The notes beneath the pieces are model-generated. The model had not been told where the DNA came from. It was given only the letters and a program-made list of their open reading frames with translations, and did no database searches. DNA of 64,000 nt from Streptomyces sp. B93 (GTDB lineage: Bacteria > Actinomycetota > Actinomycetes > Streptomycetales > Streptomycetaceae). The translations under genes were made by a program, and so were the position numbers. The DNA lies in contig NZ_JAGPXL010000004.1 in assembly GCF_018070565.1 (NCBI RefSeq), positions 62,001 through 126,000 on the forward strand. Direction: 5' to 3'. Position 1 is the first letter of the stretch, and every line of letters begins with the position of its first letter. This document shows positions 45,667 to 54,800 of this stretch, piece after piece.

Positions 45667-48051
45667 GTGGCGAACGAACTCCCCCGGCCGTCCGGCGCGG
45701 ACGAGGACGCGCCGGCACAGCGCCTGGCGGTCGAACTGGCCCGTGCTGTCGTCCGGGCCGAGAAGACGCTCGGCAGGGCACTGGACCGTCGTGAACTCGC
45801 CAGGCGGCTCAACGTCTCCAGCAGCAGCCTGTACGCCTATCTCAACGGGACCACCCTGCCCGGCGCCGTGCTGCTGGACGCTCTCATGGCCGAGCTGGGC
45901 ATCCCAGGGCCCGAGGCGGGCCGGCTCGCCACCCTGCGGGACGAGGCCGACGCCGCCCGGCGGCTGCGTCCCGCCGCCACCCGTACGCGGGGCCACCGGT
46001 CCACCGCCGTTTCCGCCGTTCCCCGGCAACTCCCCCTCAGCAACCCCGCGTTCGTCGGCCGGGAGGCAGAACTCGTCCGGCTGGACAGGCTACGGGACCC
46101 CACCGCGGCCAGGGCCGCCGTCGCCGTCGTCGAGGGCACCGCGGGCGTCGGCAAGACCGCGCTCGCCCTGCACTGGGCGCATCGGTCCCAGGACTGTTTC
46201 CCGGACGGTCAGCTCTACGTCGACCTGAGGGGCTTCGGCGACGGGGCCGTCACGGACCCCGCAGAGGCGCTGCGTGGCTTCCTCCAAGCCCTCGGCGTCA
46301 CTCCCGCCGCCGTCCCGGCCGACACCGCCGCGGCAGCCGGGCTGCTGCGTACCCTGCTGGTGGGCCGTCGGGTGCTGCTCGTCCTGGACAACGCCCGCTC
46401 GACGGACCAGGTCCGGCCGCTGCTGCCCACCGCCTCCGGCTGCGTCGCCCTTGTCACCAGCCGCAACCGCCTCGACGGCCTGGTCGTACGCGAAGGTGCC
46501 CTCCGTATCGCCCTCGACGTCCTGCCCCGCTATGCCGCACGTGCCCTGCTGGAGCGGCAGCTGGGTGCCGAGCGCCTCGCCCTGGAACCGAGCGAGGCCG
46601 ACGAACTGGTCGATCTGTGCGCCCGGTTACCGCTCGCGCTGAGCGTCGCCGCCGCCCGCACGGCGGCCGGCCCGGCCGGTTCGGTCGCCGCGCTCGTCCG
46701 TGAACTGCGCTGCGCCCGAAGGCCGTTGGACGTCTTCGGGGTGCAGGACGCGGACGTCGACCTGCGGACCGTCTTCCACTGCTCCTACGCGCTGCTGCCG
46801 GCTCCCGCCGCGCGTCTCTTCCGGCTGCTCGCCTGCCACCCCGGGCCCGAGATCGACGCCGCGGCGTGTGCGGGCCTCATCGGTGCCGCGGACCCGCCCA
46901 CCGCTGTCCTCGACACGCTCGCCGCCTCCCATCTCGTCCGTCAGCACACCGTGGGCCGCTACACCCTGCACGACCTGCTCCGGCTCTATGCCGCTGAACT
47001 CCTGGACGGCGGTCCCCGGCAGGAGCGCCGGGACGGCACCGAACGGCTGCTGCGTCACTACCTGGACACCGCGCGCCTGGCCGACCACCGCCTGGAGCCC
47101 TGGCGACCGGGCATCGGCGGCCCGCCCCGGCCCACGGCCACGCGGTCGGCGATCGGCGACCGCGCCACGGCGACCGACTGGTTCGAGGCCGAACTGCCCT
47201 CTCTCCAGGCCTCCATCGCCCTCGCCGCCGCCACCGCGGGCCTGGAGTCGTACGCGTGGCGGCTGGCGGACGCCTGTGCGGTGCATCTGCGCCGCTCCGG
47301 CCGCCGCGCCCAGCGCGCCGCCATTCACGCGCTGGCCCGTGACGCGGCGGGGCGGGCCGAGGACCGGGCCGCCCAGGCCACGGCCACCCGTCGGCTCGCC
47401 GACGCCCTCTCACGCCTGGGTCGCACGGGCGAGGCACTCGGACTACTGCACGAGGCACTGCGCACCTGCCGCGGCCTCGACGACGAGGAGGGCGTTCGGG
47501 AGGTCCGGCTCTCCCTGGTCCGGGTGTACGACTCCCACGGCGCCCCGCGCAGGGCACTGCCCCACGCCCGGCTCGCCCTTGCCATGGCGGAGCGCACCGG
47601 AGATCCCCTCGCACTCGCCGACGGTCTCACCGCCGTGGCGCAGCAGTGGGAGCGGCTGGGAGAGCACATCGTCGCCCTCGAACACGCCCGTCGAGCCCTG
47701 GACCTCTACACCGGGCTCGGCCACCTGGACGGGCAGGCGGGCATCCTCCTCGGCATGGGCCGCGTCGAGCAGGGGCTCGGCCGGCCCACCACCGCGGTCG
47801 GCCATTACGAGATGTCCCTGGCCATCGACCGGGCCCTGGGCGACCGCTTCCGCGAGGCCCACGCCCTGGAACACCTCGGGGACGCGCACCGTGCGCTCGG
47901 CCGGGGCGAGGAGGCGAACAGCCTGTGGGAGGAGGCCCTCGCGTTGTTCGAGGAACTGCACCACCCCGACGCCGAGGCGGTCCGTGCCAAACTCCGCTCG
48001 ACTGTGGCGGACTACCCTCCGGTGGCCGCCTCCAGCCAGCTGAGCCCGTAG
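45667..48051 (+). CDS. NB-ARC/TPR STAND protein with N-terminal HTH (AfsR-like)
   Basis: 794 residues from GTG preceded by GGAGGAACG. N-terminal XRE-like HTH (LDRRELARRLNVSSSSLYAYLNG), then NB-ARC: PAFVGREAEL, Walker A EGTAGVGKTALALHW (about 156-168), Walker B RVLLVLDNARS, sensor LVTSRNR and RLPLALSVAA. TPRs occupy about 540-780 (GLLHEALRTCRGLDD, HARRALDLYTGLG, GHYEMSLAIDRALGD). STAND ATPases oligomerise on ligand binding and act as regulators or immune sensors. There is no BTAD, so it is not a SARP. Its end overlaps the convergent XRE gene by 40 bp. Confidence 0.93.
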   Translation: MANELPRPSGADEDAPAQRLAVELARAVVRAEKTLGRALDRRELARRLNVSSSSLYAYLNGTTLPGAVLLDALMAELGIPGPEAGRLATLRDEADAARRLRPAATRTRGHRSTAVSAVPRQLPLSNPAFVGREAELVRLDRLRDPTAARAAVAVVEGTAGVGKTALALHWAHRSQDCFPDGQLYVDLRGFGDGAVTDPAEALRGFLQALGVTPAAVPADTAAAAGLLRTLLVGRRVLLVLDNARSTDQVRPLLPTASGCVALVTSRNRLDGLVVREGALRIALDVLPRYAARALLERQLGAERLALEPSEADELVDLCARLPLALSVAAARTAAGPAGSVAALVRELRCARRPLDVFGVQDADVDLRTVFHCSYALLPAPAARLFRLLACHPGPEIDAAACAGLIGAADPPTAVLDTLAASHLVRQHTVGRYTLHDLLRLYAAELLDGGPRQERRDGTERLLRHYLDTARLADHRLEPWRPGIGGPPRPTATRSAIGDRATATDWFEAELPSLQASIALAAATAGLESYAWRLADACAVHLRRSGRRAQRAAIHALARDAAGRAEDRAAQATATRRLADALSRLGRTGEALGLLHEALRTCRGLDDEEGVREVRLSLVRVYDSHGAPRRALPHARLALAMAERTGDPLALADGLTAVAQQWERLGEHIVALEHARRALDLYTGLGHLDGQAGILLGMGRVEQGLGRPTTAVGHYEMSLAIDRALGDRFREAHALEHLGDAHRALGRGEEANSLWEEALALFEELHHPDAEAVRAKLRSTVADYPPVAASSQLSP

Positions 48052-48965
48052 CCGTAGCCCACCTTCATGTCCCCGAACTCGGTCTCCACCAGACCCCGTT
48101 CGTCCGGGAGCAGGACCGGTGTGCCCGGGTCCCGCTGGTAGATCACTGCGGTGGGCACACCGGCCAGTCGCCACACCGTGCGCGGCGGACTCGCCCGGTC
48201 GAAGCCGACCCGCAGCCGGAAGTGCTGGCTCGGCGTCAGCGGTACATGGACGAAGTGCGGTGCCATCGGCTGGGCCGGCGGGATGCGCAGCTTGAGTTCG
48301 TACACATGCCGGGTGCCGGCCTTGAGGGGCGTGGGCAGCACGAGGAATCGCTCGAAGTAGCTCTCGTACTGCGGCCCGCCGTCCGCCAGCCGTCCTCCCC
48401 TGACGAGGGAGATCTCCAGCCCGTGCCCGGCCGTGTCGTCACCGGGGCGCCGGGGCACGCTGACGCCGACCGGAATCCGGGCCAGGCCGTCGCAGGTCGC
48501 GACCACGATCCGCCGCTCCCACGCCTCGGGAGCCGGGGTGTCCAGCCTCAGCACGGTGGAGACGGACTCCGTGTACCAGCCGTGCGGCTCGGCGCGGGCG
48601 CAGCCCGCCGGACACCGCTCGGCGTGCGTCCCGGTCATGCGGTCCGCCGGATCGTCCCAGGGCGGCGGAGTGACGCCTGCCGGGCCGTCCGGACAGTCCG
48701 GGTCCAGGGCCCGGCGCACCTGTGCCCAGTACTCGCCCCACCGCCGCACATCGCCCCCACAGGCACCGACGATCGCCAGCGTGACCGGTCGCGTGGGGTG
48801 CTTCTCGCCCCGCATCGCGTCGCTGACGGTGGTCCTGCCGTAGCCGGTGCGACGGGCCAGCTGGTCCAGTGTGAGTCCGGCCGATCCGCGCAGGTCGCGA
48901 AGCCAGTAGGCGAAGAGCCGGGCCGGTGACCCGTCCAGCACGATCTCCTTCTGCGGGCGCCCCAT
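48012..48965 (-). CDS. XRE-family HTH protein with large unassigned C-terminal domain
   Basis: 317 residues from ATG MGRPQKEIVLDG. The HTH spans about 15-65 (LRGSAGLTLDQLARRTGYGRTTVSDAMRGEKHP), followed by GACGGDVRRWGEYW, common to Streptomyces XRE regulators next to ATPases. Residues about 110-317 contain AERCPAGCARAEPHGWYTE and a beta-rich segment (HVYELKLRIPPAQPMAPHFVHVPLTPSQHFRLRVGFDRAS). I recognise no enzyme. It is convergent with, and overlaps 40 bp of, the STAND gene. Confidence 0.87.
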   Translation of the reverse strand: MGRPQKEIVLDGSPARLFAYWLRDLRGSAGLTLDQLARRTGYGRTTVSDAMRGEKHPTRPVTLAIVGACGGDVRRWGEYWAQVRRALDPDCPDGPAGVTPPPWDDPADRMTGTHAERCPAGCARAEPHGWYTESVSTVLRLDTPAPEAWERRIVVATCDGLARIPVGVSVPRRPGDDTAGHGLEISLVRGGRLADGGPQYESYFERFLVLPTPLKAGTRHVYELKLRIPPAQPMAPHFVHVPLTPSQHFRLRVGFDRASPPRTVWRLAGVPTAVIYQRDPGTPVLLPDERGLVETEFGDMKVGYGYGLSWLEAATGG

Positions 48966-49207
48966 CGTAGGCAACTCCTCCACTTCGCACCGATGTTGCC
49001 ACCGACGTCGCGGCCGAGTGTCGCACAGGGCGGGGCGACTCGTCCCGGTCTTGTGGACCCGCCCGGGTGCCGCCCGGGTTTTCCGGAGATCGTCCGGTTC
49101 GCCGGAGAGCCGTTGAGCCCCGCCTCGGGCCCTTGTTAGACAAGCTACGTCCGGTTCCGGTGCGCCCGCGTCGGCCGGTTCCCGCTCTTGTGCCAGGAGA
49201 GAGAACG

Positions 49208-49927
49208 ATGGCTTTGTTCGCGAGGACGCCCCGCACTCCGCGGCTGCCGGATGACGTGGTGTCCCTGATGGAGCGGTTCGGCCGCTTCGAGTTCGACCCC
49301 GTCGGCACCGACATCGACGCCTCGGACGTGTGGGGCGAACTCCAGGCGCCGTTCCTGCCGTTCGCGCAGTCGGACCCGGAGGGCTTCGCCCGCGCGCTCG
49401 CGGACGCCGTACTGCCGGTCGGTGGCTTCGCCCTGTTCGGCGCCGCGCGTACGGTGTGGAACCTCGTCGGCTCCGACTTCGGCAGCCCGGCGTACGACAG
49501 CGTACGGATGGCCGCGCTGGAGTTCTTCCGGGCGAACGGGGTGCCGCGCAACCGGCTGTCCGCCGACGACTTGCGGTTCTGGCAGGAGAACCGCTCCGAG
49601 CCCTGGCTCGTGGGCCGGCCCGGACCGACGCCCGAGCGGGTGCGGATCCCGGCCCTGGTAGCGGGTGAGCTGCGTCGGATCGCACAGCTCACCGATGCCT
49701 CGGACGCCAACGTCGTCTACGTCTGCGCCGCGCCCGGCGGCCGTTTCAAGGCCGTCGTGGACGCGCCGGCCAGCGACACCGATCCGACCCGGGCCCGCTT
49801 CGACTGGGCCTCGGCGGACACCCTGCACGGCCTCTACACGCAGATCGGCGAGGTGTTCCAGACACCCGTCCACTGGGTCGCCGAGGAACTGCGCCCGTTC
49901 ATCCCGCTGCCTCCGTCCGGTTTCTGA
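49208..49927 (+). CDS. Uncharacterised protein, first gene of a three-gene operon
   Basis: 239 residues from ATG with AGGAGAGAGAACG upstream. MALFARTPRTPRLPDDVVSLMERFGRFEFDPVG, a central VLPVGGFALFGAARTVWNLVG segment, and a C-terminal beta-rich region VVYVCAAPGGRFKAVVDAP...HWVAEELRPFIPLPPSGF. Soluble, no signal peptide, no known catalytic motif. 29 bp before a zinc-ribbon gene. Function unknown. It shares a bidirectional terminator with the convergent second CHAT module. Confidence 0.8.
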   Translation: MALFARTPRTPRLPDDVVSLMERFGRFEFDPVGTDIDASDVWGELQAPFLPFAQSDPEGFARALADAVLPVGGFALFGAARTVWNLVGSDFGSPAYDSVRMAALEFFRANGVPRNRLSADDLRFWQENRSEPWLVGRPGPTPERVRIPALVAGELRRIAQLTDASDANVVYVCAAPGGRFKAVVDAPASDTDPTRARFDWASADTLHGLYTQIGEVFQTPVHWVAEELRPFIPLPPSGF

Positions 49928-49956
49928 GGCAACGGTTCACGAGGAGAGGAAAGGAC

Positions 49957-50130
49957 ATGGCCAAGGGTCTCAGCTGCCGGGTCTGCCGGCAGCGCATGAG
50001 CGTCAAGAGCGAGCAACGGCAGCCGATGGGCTCGTGGATCGTCTACGAGTGCCGCAACCCCGCCTGCAAGAACTGGATCGACAGCGGTCAGCGCCACCGG
50101 TTCAGCGAAAAGGTCTTCGAGGACAAGTAG
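49957..50130 (+). CDS. 57-residue zinc-ribbon protein
   Basis: Reads MAKGLSCRVCRQRMSVKSEQ...WIVYECRNPACKNWIDSGQRH and ends KVFEDK. CxxC (residues 7 and 10) and CxxxxC (32 and 37) make a four-Cys zinc ribbon. GAGGAGAGGAAAGGAC gives a good SD. Below usual gene-finder length limits. Second gene of the 49208 operon. Perhaps an adaptor or nucleic-acid-binding partner of its neighbours. Confidence 0.85.
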   Translation: MAKGLSCRVCRQRMSVKSEQRQPMGSWIVYECRNPACKNWIDSGQRHRFSEKVFEDK

Positions 50131-50158
50131 AGCGAGCGGAACGAGCAGGGAGTACAGC

Positions 50159-50545
50159 ATGGCCAAGTCACCGGTGGAGATAACCACCCAGTTGTCGATG
50201 GCGGAGGCGGCCGACGTCTTCCGCGGTGCGATGCGGGTGAGCTGGTGGAACGAGAACATCACTGGCGCGGGCACCACCTTCGAGGAGCCCAGGGGCTCGG
50301 TCTTCGACACCGTGGCCGAGGACCGGCCCGACTTCGCCGTGATAGCGCTGCTCGGCGGCCGGGGAGCGGAGATCCAGAAGTCCGCGGTGCACATGTACAT
50401 GTGGGACCGGGGCGCCCACCGCGAGATCATGCTCGGCGTCGGCCGCAACCTCGGCGCCTTCGGCATCAAGGCGAACCGCAAGATCCGCCGCTACCTCGAC
50501 ACGCTGGCGGATCTCGATCCGTCCATGAAGTACACGGGGATCTGA
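50159..50545 (+). CDS. Uncharacterised protein, third gene of the operon
   Basis: 128 residues. MAKSPVEITTQLSMAEAADVFRGAMRVSWWNEN, then EEPRGSVFDTVAEDRPDFAVIALLGG, KSAVHMYMWDRGAHREIMLGVGRNLGAFGIKANRKIRRYLDTLADLD. The alternating beta strands and a C-terminal helix suggest a small START/SRPBCC- or TBP-like fold, but I cannot assign it. A perfect hairpin terminator follows 60 bp downstream. Confidence 0.8.
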   Translation: MAKSPVEITTQLSMAEAADVFRGAMRVSWWNENITGAGTTFEEPRGSVFDTVAEDRPDFAVIALLGGRGAEIQKSAVHMYMWDRGAHREIMLGVGRNLGAFGIKANRKIRRYLDTLADLDPSMKYTGI

Positions 50546-50605
50546 GAACCCGGGGCGCGGCCGGCCCGGTCGGCCGCCCCGGCCGGCCTTCGGGCCCGAC
50601 GGTCC

Positions 50606-50641
50606 GACGAGCACCCGGCACAGGGGGGCCGGGTGCTCGTC
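50606..50641. terminator. Bidirectional hairpin between the 49208 operon and the second CHAT operon
   Basis: GACGAGCACCCGGC and GCCGGGTGCTCGTC form a perfect 14-bp stem with an 8-base loop, midway between two convergent stop codons (50545 and 50698). Confidence 0.9.
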
Positions 50642-50697
50642 ACCGTGGAAGGGCCGACGCGCAGCGCCCGTGCCGGGAGCGCGCCCCGACCCTGCGG

Positions 50698-51414
50698 TCA
50701 CCCGGCCGCTGTGAACGCCTCCGCCGACACGTCCCGCTCGAGTTCCGAACGGTGGAACGAGTAGATGTCGATGTGGGAGACCTTCACCAGCAGGCAGTAC
50801 CGGTCCGCCGACGCCACCGCCCTGACCACCCGCGCGTACTCGCGGCGCAGGAAGTGCACCGCCGCCTGGTTCGCCACCGAACTCTGCCCGCACACCAGTA
50901 CGACCGGCCGGGTCGACTCGGGCGGCGTGAACTTGGCGACCACCGCGTACTCCTGGTGCCCGCGGTCGAAGTAGTACCGCCGCCCTCCGACCACGATGGC
51001 CACCGAGTCGGGGCCGTCACCGAACGGAGTGATCGTCACCCCCGGCAGATGGGCCGTCAGATGGCCGCCGGTGCGCGGATTGGATCCGCCGATCGGCCCT
51101 CCGACACAGAACTCGGTCCGGTCACCATTGCTGCCGCGCAGAGCCCCGGACTCCACACTCACCTGGCAGCCCAGCTCGCTCAGCAGCACGGTCAGTTCGA
51201 CGACCGCCCGCAGATCCCGGTGCTGGGTCGTGCCCGGCTGCCCGTGCTTGGTACCGACGACGATCACGCACTGCTCCCCCGGCCTGACGCCGAAGAAGGC
51301 GGCCCGGCGGTAGACCGCCCTGGTCCGCCGCCCCCGCTCCCACAACGCTCCCAGCCCGAGACCGACCAGGCTGGTCAGCAGACCCACCGCGACGTTGGCG
51401 ATCACCGACAGCAT
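50698..51414 (-). CDS. Single-TM protein of unknown function, third gene of the second CHAT module
   Basis: 238 residues from ATG MLSVIANVAVGL. One N-terminal TM helix (VIANVAVGLLTSLVGLGLGALW), then a cytosolic alpha/beta domain: EQCVIVVGTKHGQPG, LRAVVELTVLLSELGCQVSVESGALRG, CVGGPIGGSNPRTG, VAIVVGGRRYYFD, and RPVVLVCGQSSVANQAAVHFLRREY. The glycine loops look nucleotide- or ligand-binding (Rossmann/SLOG-like), but no family is certain. 10 bp after the small CHAT-associated protein, so co-translated. It could be the membrane sensor or effector of this module. Confidence 0.82.
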   Translation of the reverse strand: MLSVIANVAVGLLTSLVGLGLGALWERGRRTRAVYRRAAFFGVRPGEQCVIVVGTKHGQPGTTQHRDLRAVVELTVLLSELGCQVSVESGALRGSNGDRTEFCVGGPIGGSNPRTGGHLTAHLPGVTITPFGDGPDSVAIVVGGRRYYFDRGHQEYAVVAKFTPPESTRPVVLVCGQSSVANQAAVHFLRREYARVVRAVASADRYCLLVKVSHIDIYSFHRSELERDVSAEAFTAAG

Positions 51415-51424
51415 CGGCCCGCCC

Positions 51425-51781
51425 TCAGGTCCGCTCGGGGGGCGGGGGCGGGGGGTCACCGGGCCGGGCGTCCGGGGCGAGCTTGTGCACGAGGGCGACG
51501 ACGCGCTCCCGGTCCGGGTCGGGCAGCGGCACCTTCCCGTCCGGGCCCTTCTCGATCCTCGACACCCGGCTGCCGGAGAACTCCTCCAGTTCGCCGGTCA
51601 GCGCGTCCACCGCCGCGGTGTCCCCCGCGGCGACGGCCACCGCCAGCTCCTCAAGCAGCTCGGCGATCTCCTCCCACCCCTCGGGCAGCAGTCGCCACTC
51701 CCCCAGCATCAGTTGCAGCACCCGACGCGCCGCGTCCGCCGTCCTCCGGTCGATCGCGGCCGCCCCCTGCGACGTACTCAA
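51425..51781 (-). CDS. CHAT-associated small helical protein (CATASP-like), second copy
   Basis: 118 residues from TTG with GGAAGG 7 bases upstream; it was hidden inside a long shadow frame. WRLLPEGWEEIAELLEELAVAVAAGDTAAVDALTGELEEF, SRVSRIEKG...PDRERVVALVHKLAP. The W-LxPxxW, RVxRI and RERVxALVHxL signatures and the exact length match the copy at 42818. It lies 32 bp after the CHAT gene and 10 bp before the TM protein gene. Confidence 0.8.
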   Translation of the reverse strand: MSTSQGAAAIDRRTADAARRVLQLMLGEWRLLPEGWEEIAELLEELAVAVAAGDTAAVDALTGELEEFSGSRVSRIEKGPDGKVPLPDPDRERVVALVHKLAPDARPGDPPPPPPERT

Positions 51782-51813
51782 GCGTCGTCCTTCCACTCGC
51801 TCGTCCGTCCTCG

Positions 51814-54800
51814 TCAACGCCCCGTGTGGACGTACGGCGCCCACACACCGGGTGACCCCGCGTGCCGCGCCCTCAGCTCCCGTACGATCCCGTGCACGGC
51901 CCGCGCGGTGTCGGTGACGTCGAGGCCGCCGCCGTACGTCCGCAGGGCACGGTAGAGACGTTCCGTCAGCCGCACCGACACCAGGTCCGGCGCCTCCCAC
52001 AGCGCCCCGACGACCTGCGGGTACCCGGCCGTCTGGAACGCCGACGTCAGATGGACCGCCTCGTCGGGGAGGCGGTCGGTACGGGTGGTGTGGCAGGCCA
52101 GCAGCACGGCGAGCCGGGCGTGCGGCAAGTGTCCGCGGGCCACGTCCCGCACCTCGAGCCGCCCGTCGGCGAGTTCCAGATGGCTCCTGGACGGGTCCTC
52201 GGCATCGCTGAGGCCATGACACGCGAAGTGCACGATGGCCGCCGAGGACAGCTCGGTGAGTACCCGTCCGACCGTCGCGTCGGCGCCCTGCACGATCCGC
52301 AGCCCGCTCATGGTGCGAGCCATCGCCGCCACCTCCGCCGCGGACGCGCCTTCCGCGCCGTCGGCACCGGTGGGGCGCCCGACCGCCAGAGAGGGCCCGG
52401 CGCCGCCACCCGCGACGGCGGCCTGCCGCGCGTGCCGCAGTGCCCTGATGCTCGGGGTGTACGAGGAGGCGACCCGGTCCAGCACGGAACGCCCCTGACC
52501 GAGTTCGGTGGTTCGGTGATGACCGGCGGCGTGCAGCGGCAGATGGGCCAGCGGCCCGGACGCCGACCACCAGAGCCTCGGTACCGCACCGCGCGGGGTG
52601 CCCGCGGGGATCGGCCGGGTCAGTGCCGCTGCCTCCAGCACCGGTTCCGCGACGGTGTCCCAGAGCCATTCGAGCGTGTCGAACACGGCCTCCGCGGCTT
52701 CCCTGCGCCGGGCGCGTGACTCGCCGACGCCCATGGAGACCGTGGAGAGGAATCGCCGCGCGGTATGGGCGAGCTGCCCCTCGGTGACTTCGAGTGGCAC
52801 CAACTTGATGTCCTCGGCCGTGACGACGAGGGCGTCGGAGCGCAGCCGGTCGATGTTGACCAGGACGATCGGCCCCTCCTTCGCCTCGCGTCTCATCTGT
52901 TCGGCGCTCGGCGGCAGCAGGAAGTTCCCGAACCCGTCGAGCTCTCGAATCCGGGCCAGCAGCTGCTGCCATTCCTCGACCACCGCGTGCTGCTGCCGGA
53001 TCCGCGTGGCTTCGACGGGCCCGTCCGGCGTGCCCGTCTCGGTCTCCCGCACGCGGGAGGCGAGGGTGGTGAACTCCCGGGCCGTCCGCGGATGGACCGC
53101 GGCCAGGTCGGAGACATCGCTGCGGGCCTGGAGGTCCTGCCCCATGAGTACGGCCCGCCCCTGTTCCAGCAGCGCCGCCGCCTGCTCCGTGCGGCCTGCG
53201 GCCAGCGCGACCGCGCACGCGGTGCGGGCCAGGCTCGTTCCTTCCAGCCGGTCGGGAAGGTCGGCGCCACGGCGCGGACCGGCCGGGGCCGGATAGCGGT
53301 TGCCGAGCAGCGCGGTGCGCAGGACGGCCTGGCGGTCGTCGCGTTGCAGTGCCTGGGACACCACCAGCGGCAGGACTTCCAGCGCGGCCGCGGCAGCGTC
53401 CGTCGCCAGTGTCCAGTCCCGGCGCTCCACCGCCTCGCCGAGCGCCATCCGCGCGTTCGCGAACCGGGCGCGGGGCGGGAGCGCCCTGTCGGCTGCCGCG
53501 GTCCAGGACACGGGCTCCTCGTCCCCGTAGCGGTGCCAGGTGACCTCGTCGTGGGCGCGGTGGACCAGTTCGGCGACGGTGGCCAGGGCGGGTCGGAGCT
53601 GCTCGCGCAGTTGTGCCGATTCGGGCGAGTACCCCGGCTGGTCCGGCAGGGCTTCCAGGCGCCGCGCCGACAACTCCACGAGCCGGACCGCCTCCTGAGT
53701 GCCGGCCACGTCCCGGCGCATCCAGGAGACGCTGGCCAGGGCGTGCGCGTAGGGGATCGCACAGCCCAGCCAGCTCGCCGACGTCTCCGGCATCCGGCCG
53801 ACCGCCCAGGCCAGCGCGTCGCACGCCCGGGCGATCGTCGCCTCGTCCTGGTGCATTGCCCCGTAGGAGTGCCGGTGCATCTCCACCGCGCACAGCAGTT
53901 CGACGTACCGCGCACTCGTCGCCGGCAGCAGGGCCAGCTGCTCGTCCCCGCACCGCACCGCCTGCTCCAGGTGCCGGAAGTCCTCGCTGAAGGTGAACTG
54001 CGAGGCCAGCATCTGTACGAGGACGGTGGCGACGCGGCCCCTCTGTCCGTCGGGCAGCGGCCCGGCCAGCACCTTCTTCAACTGGTCGACGGCCAGGGCC
54101 AGCCGACGCGGATCGCTCACCCCGGCGCCCAGCAGGGCGCCGTGCACGGCCGCCGCCTCGGGCGGCAGTCCGTCGAGATCCGCGGCGGAGGGCGACTTCG
54201 CCGGTCCGGCGTCCGCGGGCGGCCCGGGCGGCCACGCGACGGTGACGCCCTCGGGGCGGCCAGGTGCGGCGTCCGCCGTGGCGGCTCGGGGGAAGCCGAG
54301 GAAGGGCGCGAACTCCTCCGGTCCGGGGCCGGGGGAGCGCACGCCGGGGCGGCCCGGCGGGACGTACATCTGAACGGGCGGCAGCCGCACCCCGCTCAGC
54401 AGCTGTCCCAGCATCGGGCGCACGAGCTTGAGCAGTTGGGTACCGCTGATGGGGAGCCGCGTGAGCATCCGCTCCAACTCGGCGCACGCGGCGCGCTTGT
54501 CGGCGATGTGCGGCAGCAGGGGGTGGTCCGGCGGCAGGTCCCGCTGTAGCGCCGCCCACAGCTCGTCCGAGCGACGGAGGTCGGCCCGCGATCCGGTGAG
54601 GACGGCCCGTGCGCTCAGCAGCCCGGGCATGTTCCCGGCGTAGATCCCGTTGTCATCGGGCGGCGCGCAGGCCCGGAACGCTTCCAGCTGGGCGATGGCC
54701 TCGTCGACCACCTCCTGGTCGGGATGGAGCGGCACGGAGGCGGTGAGGGCGAGGGAGAACACGAGATGGGCCGAGGCGGCCTCCCTGTCGACCGGGCGGG

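Noticed and set aside
45667..48051. Classification of the STAND protein as a SARP antibiotic regulator
   Set aside because: The N-terminus is XRE-like and there is no BTAD domain. The NB-ARC/TPR layout fits a STAND sensor instead.
51425..54559. 1044-residue frame overlapping the second CHAT gene
   Set aside because: Shadow of the CHAT gene in another frame. Only its last 118 codons are real, as the small protein starting at TTG 51781.
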